From: Pictodentalium vernedei | Taxonomy: Eukaryota; Mollusca; Scaphopoda; Dentaliida; Dentaliidae | Reading direction: 5' to 3' | Length of the DNA stretch: 64,000 bases | NCBI GenBank assembly: GCA_031216915.1 | Contig: CM062290.1 | Location: 167,915,453-167,979,452 of the forward strand | In this document: one piece after another, positions 57,949 to 64,000 of the stretch | How positions within the stretch are numbered: the stretch's first letter is position 1 | Layout of the letters: every line of letters starts with the position of its first letter | Translations under genes and position numbers: made by a program | Notes under the pieces: model-generated | What the model was told of the DNA's origin: nothing | The model's input: only the letters and a program-made list of their open reading frames with translations | Database searches by the model: none

Positions 57949-59009
57949 TATTGGGTCATAAGTACTTAAATTTCCTGTCACCCCCATGTGAACCGCAGGA
58001 GCTAAAAATAGAAACAATTTAAAATGCCCGTATCTCAAAAACTACGCAGCACTGAGAGTTCTTATTTGGTGTGAAGCTTCCTTAGCACCAACAGAATGGA
58101 AAGGAACATAAAAATTCCAATCCGTTTTATCATTGGATACTTTTTCGGGACTTTTGAAAAAGTGCTGAGAAAGCATTTTTTAACACTGTTGGTAATGGGA
58201 AAAACATTTAAGACTACTCTTCTCCCAAACCACTGCTCCAAAAGCTTTCATATTTCACATATAACATCTTTGGAAGATTGTTTCACAGGTTTACTGAAAT
58301 CAAATCCCTGAGTCCATATTTGGGCCCTCTATGGGAGCCCAAATGTTTAAATTAGTGCAGTATGAGGAATATTCTTTAAAAATCTTCTTCTTAAGATCCA
58401 CCAATTAGAATCTTTTGATATTTGGTATGCAGCATCCTTAGGAGGGTGAGATTCAAGTTTGTTCAAGCCAACTCCGTGGGTTCATATTTAGGTTCACTGT
58501 GGGAGCTGAATTATAACTTAGTTCAAAATGAGGAATTTTCTTTAAAAATCTTCTTCTTCAGATCCAGCAGTCAGACTGTTTTGATATTTGGTATGCAGCA
58601 TCCTTAGGGGGGTGGGATTCAAGTGTGTTCAAGCCAAGTCCCTGGGTTAATATTTGGTCTCCCTGTGGCCCGAATTATAACTTAGTACAATATGAGGAAT
58701 ATTCTTTAAAAATATTTTTCTTCAGATCCAGTTGTCAGAATCTTTCGATATTTGGTACACAGCATCCTTACTGAGGTGAGATTCAAGTTTGTTCAAGCCA
58801 AGTCCCTGGGTTAATATTGGAGCCCCAATTATAACTTAGTTCAATATGAGGATTTTTCTTTAAAAATCTACTTCAGATCCAGCAGTCAGAATGTTTTCAT
58901 ATTTGCAGCATCCTTTTGATATTTGGTATACAGTATCCTTAGGGAGGTGAGATATAAGTTTATTAAAGCCAAGTCTCTGGGTTCATGTTTCGGCTTCCTG
59001 TGGGAGCCC

Positions 59010-60000
59010 GAATTGTACCAAAATTTTTATTCTCCGAACTGAGAGGCCGATTTGAATCAAATTTGATATGAGGGCTTATTGGGTCATAAGTTCCTAATTA
59101 TGCCAAAGATTTTTTCCTGTCGCTCCTTGAGAACCGCAGGACCTAAAAATAGAAAAAACTTATAACACCCATATCTTCAAAACTACACGGCACTGAGAAT
59201 TTTTATTTTGTGTGAAGCTTCCTGAGGAACAGCAGAAAGGAAAGGGGGGGGGGGGAGATTCAAGTTTGTTCAAGCAAAGTCCCTGGGTTCATATTTGGGC
59301 TCTCTGCAGGAGCCCAATTTATAACTTAGTTCAATATGAGGAATATTCTTCAAAAATCTTCTTCACTTCCACCAGTCAGAAACTTTTGATATTTGGTATG
59401 AAGTATGCTTAGGGAGGTGAGATATAAGCTCATAAAAGCCAAGTTCCTGTGTTCATATGTGGGCTTCCTATGGGAGACCGAATTGTACCAACATTTTTAT
59501 TTTCCGAACTGAGAGGCCGATTTGAATCAAATTTGATATGAGGGCTTATTGGGTCATAAGTTCCTAATTATGCCAAAGATTTATTCCTGTCGCTCCTTGA
59601 GAACCGCAGGACCTAAAAATAGAAAAAAACTTATAACACCCATATCTTCAAAACTATACGGCACTGAGAATTTCTATTTTGTGTAAAGCTTCCTGAGGAA
59701 CAGCAGAAAGGAAGGGGGGGGGGGGGGGGAGATTCAAGTTTGTTCAAGCAAAGTCCCTGGGTTCGTATTTGGGCTCCCTGCAGGAGCCCAATTTATAACT
59801 TAGTTCAATATGAGGAATATTCTTCAAAAATCTTCTTCACATCCACCAGTCAGAAACTTTTGATATTTGGTATGAAGTATCCTTAGGGAGGTGAGATATA
59901 AGCTTATAAAAGCCAAGCCCCTGTGTTCATATGTGGGCTTCCTATGGGAGACCGAATTGTACCAACATTTCTATTTTCCGAACTGAGAGGCCGATTTGAA
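59010..60000. repeat. ~470-bp compound tandem duplication within element E
   Basis: CCGAACTGAGAGGCCGATTT occurs at 59034, 59514 and about 59978. The two full units between them are nearly identical, each containing a copy of the 5'-domain text, a G run and one core unit. This is a second level of duplication above the ~165-bp unit. Confidence 0.8.
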
Positions 60001-61146
60001 CCAAATTTGATATGAGGGCTTATTGGGTCATAAGTACCTAATTTATGCAAAAAAATGTTCCTGTAGCTCCAGCAGGACCTAAACATAGAAAAAATTTAAA
60101 ACGCTCTTATCGCAGAAAGGAATGGTCCAAAAAAATTTGCCATCGGTTTTATCATAGGCTACTTTTCCAGGACTTTTGAAAAAATGCTGAGGAGTCCGCA
60201 TTTTTTAGCACTGTGAGTAATGGGAAAAACATTAAAGAATCCTCTTCCCCCATATCACTGCTCCAAATGCTTTCGTTTTTAACATATAACATTTTTGGAG
60301 GATTCCTTTCACATGTTTGTTGAAATCAGATCCCTGGGTCCATATTTGGGCTCTCTATGGGAGCCCAAATGTTCAGATTAGTGCAATATGAGAAGTATTC
60401 TTTAAAAATCTTCTTCCGATCCACCAATCAGATTCTTTTGATATTTGGTATGCAGCATCCTTGGGGGGGGGGAGGGGGGGCGGGGGGGGGGGGGGTTCGA
60501 GATTTAAGTTTGCTCAAGCCAATAAGTGTCCGAATTATAACTAGGTTCAATATGAGGAATATTCTTTAAAAATATTTTTCTTCAGATCAAGTAGTCAGAA
60601 TCTTTTGATATTTGGTACACAGCATCCTTGTGGAGGTGAGATCCAAGTTTGTTCAAGCCAAGTCCCTGGTTAATATTACTTAGTTCAGTGAGGAATATTC
60701 TTTAAAAATTTTTTTTTTTTTTAGATCCACTGGTCAGAATCTTTGGATATTTGGTATAAGCTTTTCTTAGGAGGAGCAGATGCAACTTGTTCAAATCAAT
60801 TCCCCGGGTTGATATTTAGGCTACCGTGTCAGTTGAGTGCCCTCAGGTCGTCTGGGGCCTCTTGTTCTGAATTTCGTTGAAAAAATAGCAGCCAGAAACT
60901 ACCGTGGATTTGGAACATAAATTGTCAACAATTCCAATGCCACACCCTGCATGCAGCTTCTCTCACCCGATCCTTTTCAAATTTCAGTTGTAGCTTTGGT
61001 GTGATGTTTAGATGGGAGCTATCAAATTTTTGTGAATTTCATTGAAAAGCATGGTTGCCAGCAGCCATTTTGGAATTGGAACATAAATTGTCAACAATTC
61101 CATTTGAACTGCTCACCTGTCAGGCTGCATCTCTCACCTAAGTTTT

Positions 61147-62858
61147 TATGTGTACCCATACTATGTATGGTACACATAATGCCGGCATCCGGGGTGACCA
61201 TCCATCGTTCGTCCATCCTTTGTCCGTCTGTCTGTCCGTCCATCCGTCTGTCCATCTGGCGTCCATATCCATTTCTTTGGCATTCGATACCGGTAACTTG
61301 AAAAATATTGCTTGGATTGTCAAGTTACTTTATATTTGTGTTCAGGTTACTGATGTCCGAGCTGTATAGTTTTTGGTGTAAATCGGATAATTTGATCCTG
61401 AGATATTAACCCTTTATCCTTCAAATTGAAAATTCCTCCAATCCCTTTGGCATTTGATAACTTGAAAAATATTGCTTGGATTGTCTGGTTACTTTATATT
61501 TGTGTTCAGGTTACTGATTTGCCGAGCTGTATAGTTTTTGGTGTAAATCTGATGATTTGATCCCGAGATATTAACCCTTTTCCTTCAAATTGAAAATTCC
61601 TCCAATCCCTTTGGCATTCGATAACTTGAAAAATATTGCTTGGATTGTCAAGTTACTGTATATTTTTCTTCAGGTTACTGATGTGCCGAGCTGTATAGTT
61701 TTTGGTGTAAATCTGATGATTTGATCCTGAGATATTAACCCTTTATCCTTCAAATTGAAAATTCCTCCAATCCCTTTGGCATTCGATAACTTGAAAAATA
61801 TTGCTTGGATTGTCAATTTACTTTATATTTGTGTTCAGGTTACTGGTGTGCCAAGCTGTATAGTTTTTGGTGTAAATCTGATAATTTAATCCTGAGATAT
61901 TAACCCTTTATCCTTCAAATTGAAACTTCCTCCAATCCCTTTGGCATTCGATAACTTGAAAAATATTGTTTGGATTGTCTAGTTACTTTATATTTGTGTT
62001 CAGGTTACTGATGTGCCGAGCTGTATAGCTTTTGGTGTAAATCTGATGATTTGATCCCGAGATATTAACCCTTTATCCTTCAAATTGAAAATTCCTCCAA
62101 TCCCTTTGGCGTTCGATAACTTGAAAAATATTACTTGGATTGTCAAGTTACTTTATATTTGTGTTCAGGTTACTGATGTGCCGAGCTGTATAGTTTTTGG
62201 TGTAAATCTGTTATTTTAATCCTGAGATATTAACCCTTTATCCTTCAAATTGAAAGTTCCTCCAATCCCTTTGGCATTCGTTAACTTGAAAAATATTGCT
62301 TGCATTGTCAAGTTACTTTATATTTGTGTTCAAGTTACTGATGTACCGAGCTGTATAGTTTTTGGTGTAAATCTGATAATTTAATCCTGAGATATTAACC
62401 CTTTATCCTTCAAATTGAAAATTCCTCCAATCCCTTTGGCATTCGACAACTTGAAAAATATTGCTTGGATTGTCAAGTTACTTTATATTTGTGTTCAGGT
62501 TACTAATGTACCGAGCTGTATAGTTTTTGGTGTAAATCTGTTATTTTAATCCTGAGATATTAACCGTTTATCCTTCAAATTGAAAATTCCTCCAATCCCT
62601 TTGGCATTTGATAACTTGAAAAATATTGCTTGGATTGTCAAGTTACTTTATAATTGTGTTCAGTTTACTGATGTGCTGAGCTGTATAGTTTTTGGTGTTA
62701 ATCTGATAATTTGATCCGGAGATATTAACCCTTTATCCTTCAAATTGAAAATTCCTCCAATCCCTTTGGCATGAGATAACTCAAAAAATATCAATCCGAT
62801 TGTCATGTTACTTTATATATTTATTCAGTTTACTGATGTGCTGTGCTGTATAGTTTTT
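61147..62858 (+). mobile_element. tandem-core element, family 5, with an exact 165-bp array
   Basis: The 5' palindrome TATGTGTACC...GGTACACATA lies at 61147-61177, followed by a GTCCGTCTGTCTGTCCGTCC leader. The landmark AACTTGAAAAATATT recurs at 61294, 61459, 61623, 61788, 61953, 62118, 62283, 62448, 62613 and 62778: ten units of 164-165 bp with little divergence. It is inserted in a T run of family 3, and its right part is entered by element F at 62859. No protein is encoded. Confidence 0.88.
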
Positions 62859-64000
62859 TGCTCATCTTGACAAAGTCAAGCTGAGCTAATCTCATTGCTG
62901 TCCATCCGTCGTCTGTCGTCCGTCGTCCATCAACACCATGTTTTGGTCTTCTCCTCCAAAGCCACTGGGCCAATTCAAGTGAAAGTTTGTGTGAGTGATG
63001 GTCCCAAAGGGGCATTTCATTTTTGTTCAACTCAGCATGCCCAGCCCCATAGGGAGGGAGTGGGGGAAAATGCTCCAAAATATTTTAAAAATCTTCTTCT
63101 CAAGAACCAGTGTGTACAATGACTTGATATTCGCTATGGAGCTTCCATATGAGGTGTAGAATCAAGTTTGTTCAAACGAAGTTCGTGAAGTAATATTTGG
63201 CTTTGTAATAGGAGGGGTAAGATTTTTGGCCCCGCCCAAAATTTCTATTTTCTGAGCCGATGGTCTGGTATGAACCAAATTTGGTTTGTGGTAGTATTGG
63301 GTCATAAGTACTTGACCCATGCAAAAAAGAGCTAAAAATAGAAATATTTTCAAACGCCCATATTTCCCAAACCCCACGGAACAGAGAGCTTTTATTTGGT
63401 ATGAAGTATCCTTATGACCAGTAGAATTGAATGGAAAAAAAAAATTGCCATCGGTTATGTTAGGGTGTTCTGTAATGGGCATCGAAAAAATGCAGAGTCA
63501 GCATATTTGCAAAAATTTTAAAAAATCTTTTCTCCAGAACCAATCGCCAGAATTTTTTAATATTTGGTATACAACATTCATAGGGGGGGTCAGATAAAAG
63601 TTTGTAGAAATAAAGCTCATTGGTTCATTTTTGGGCTCTCTACGGGAGCCCGAAGTTTTAACATAGGGTAATATGGGGAATATTCTTTAAAAATCTTCTT
63701 CTTCAGAACCACCAGTCAGAATCTTTTAATATTTGGTATACATCATTGTTATGAGGGTCAGATTCTAGATTGTTCAAACCAAGTCCCAAGGTTAATATTT
63801 GGGCTTCCTCTGGAAGCCCAAATTTTATCTTTGTTCAATATGGAGGGTAATTTAAAAAAATCTTTTTCTTCAGATCCATCAGTCAGAATGCTTTGATATT
63901 TGGTATGCAACATATCTATGGGGGTCAGATTCAAGTTTGTTCAAATCAGATCCCTAGGTATATATTTGGGCTCACTATGGTAGCCCACATTTTTAGCTCA
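62859..64000 (+). mobile_element. tandem-core element F, family 1, continues past the window
   Basis: It starts TTGCTCATCTTGACAAAGTC with the complementary AAGCTGAGCTAA, then a CCGTCGTCTGTCGTCC leader. The 5' domain CATGCCCAGCCCCATAGGGAGG closely resembles element D. Core units begin near 63520. The last bases, TTTTTAGCTCA, could be the start of yet another insertion. Confidence 0.8.

Larger units (their letters stand above)
56386..60865 (+). mobile_element. tandem-core element E, family 1, nested in family 3
   Basis: It starts TAGCTCTCCTGACTTTCAGT and ends CCTCAGGTCGTCTGGGGCCTCTTG. The 5' domain (to about 58250) is split by a hAT-like element. Tandem units follow to about 60840, including ~470-bp compound repeats. 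The neighbouring unit at 56203 (ATCAAATTTTTCTGAATTTT) gives the empty site, and the junctions AAATTTT | TCTGAATTT show no target duplication. Confidence 0.85.
55478..61146 (+). mobile_element. tandem-core element, family 3 (split by element E)
   Basis: It starts TTAGCTCAACTTGACAACAT, followed by a GTCCATCTGTACATCC-rich leader. The ~165-bp units carry CACACCCTACAGGC, TCTTTTTCAAATTTCATATG, GATGTCTAGATGGGAGCTAT and GAAAAACATGGCC at 55635, 55791, 55964, 56132 and 56297, and again at 60940-61140. Element E interrupts it at 56386-60865, and family 5 is inserted at 61147. Its 3' end is not identified. Confidence 0.75.

Noticed and set aside
61294-62858. CRISPR-like array
   Set aside because: Units are contiguous 165-bp tandem repeats without distinct spacers, in a eukaryotic context.

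Overview
This window is metazoan nuclear DNA, AT-rich and dominated by repeats. It holds one convincing single-copy host gene: an uninterrupted 461-codon reading frame (13223-14608, +) encoding SNAPC1/SNAP43, a subunit of the snRNA-activating complex. Everything else I can support is mobile or tandem DNA. The mix (DIRS-type tyrosine-recombinase retroelements, tRNA-derived SINEs, hAT-like MITEs, and many elements starting with an AGCTCACC-type hairpin and carrying ~145-170 bp tandem cores) suggests a marine invertebrate, perhaps a mollusc or another lophotrochozoan. The sequence alone does not fix the species, and a cephalochordate or hemichordate is not excluded.

Layout. 1-2.45 kb: 144-bp satellite with partial higher-order structure. 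2.45-12.5 kb: foldback elements, a decayed ORF, a 5'-truncated LINE flanked by an unusually long 79-bp direct repeat, and low-complexity tracts. 13.2-14.6 kb: SNAPC1, with a MITE starting 21 bp after its stop. 15.4-20.5 kb: ~150-bp tandem array broken by an AGCTCACC-type element and a hAT MITE. 20.7-22.3 kb: more MITEs. 23.3-33.1 kb: DIRS copy A, old, broken by two insertions. 33.1-37.6 kb: SINEs and foldbacks. 37.6-44.1 kb: DIRS copy B, full length but mutated. 45.8-64 kb: a nest of tandem-core elements inserted into one another, with SINEs and a 1.15-kb hAT-like element.

The most interesting system is the set of tandem-core elements. Several families unrelated in sequence share one architecture: a 5' terminal hairpin after a T run, a core of tandem ~145-170 bp units, a subterminal inverted repeat near the 3' end, a short 3' hairpin, and in several families a terminal CTTG. 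Because they sit inside other repeats, neighbouring paralogues give empty sites. Each informative junction fits insertion between two Ts with no detectable target-site duplication. That is the expected signature of non-autonomous Helitron relatives (Helentron/HINE type). No Rep-helicase gene is visible in the window, so the assignment rests on structure.

The two DIRS copies show the complete DIRS plan (inverted terminal repeats, internal complementary region, gag-like ORF, RT-RNase H, tyrosine recombinase). Both carry the same in-frame TGA in ORF2 and both have lost the second Asp of the RT YLDD box, so neither should move by itself. All calls come from reading the sequence; no database search was possible.
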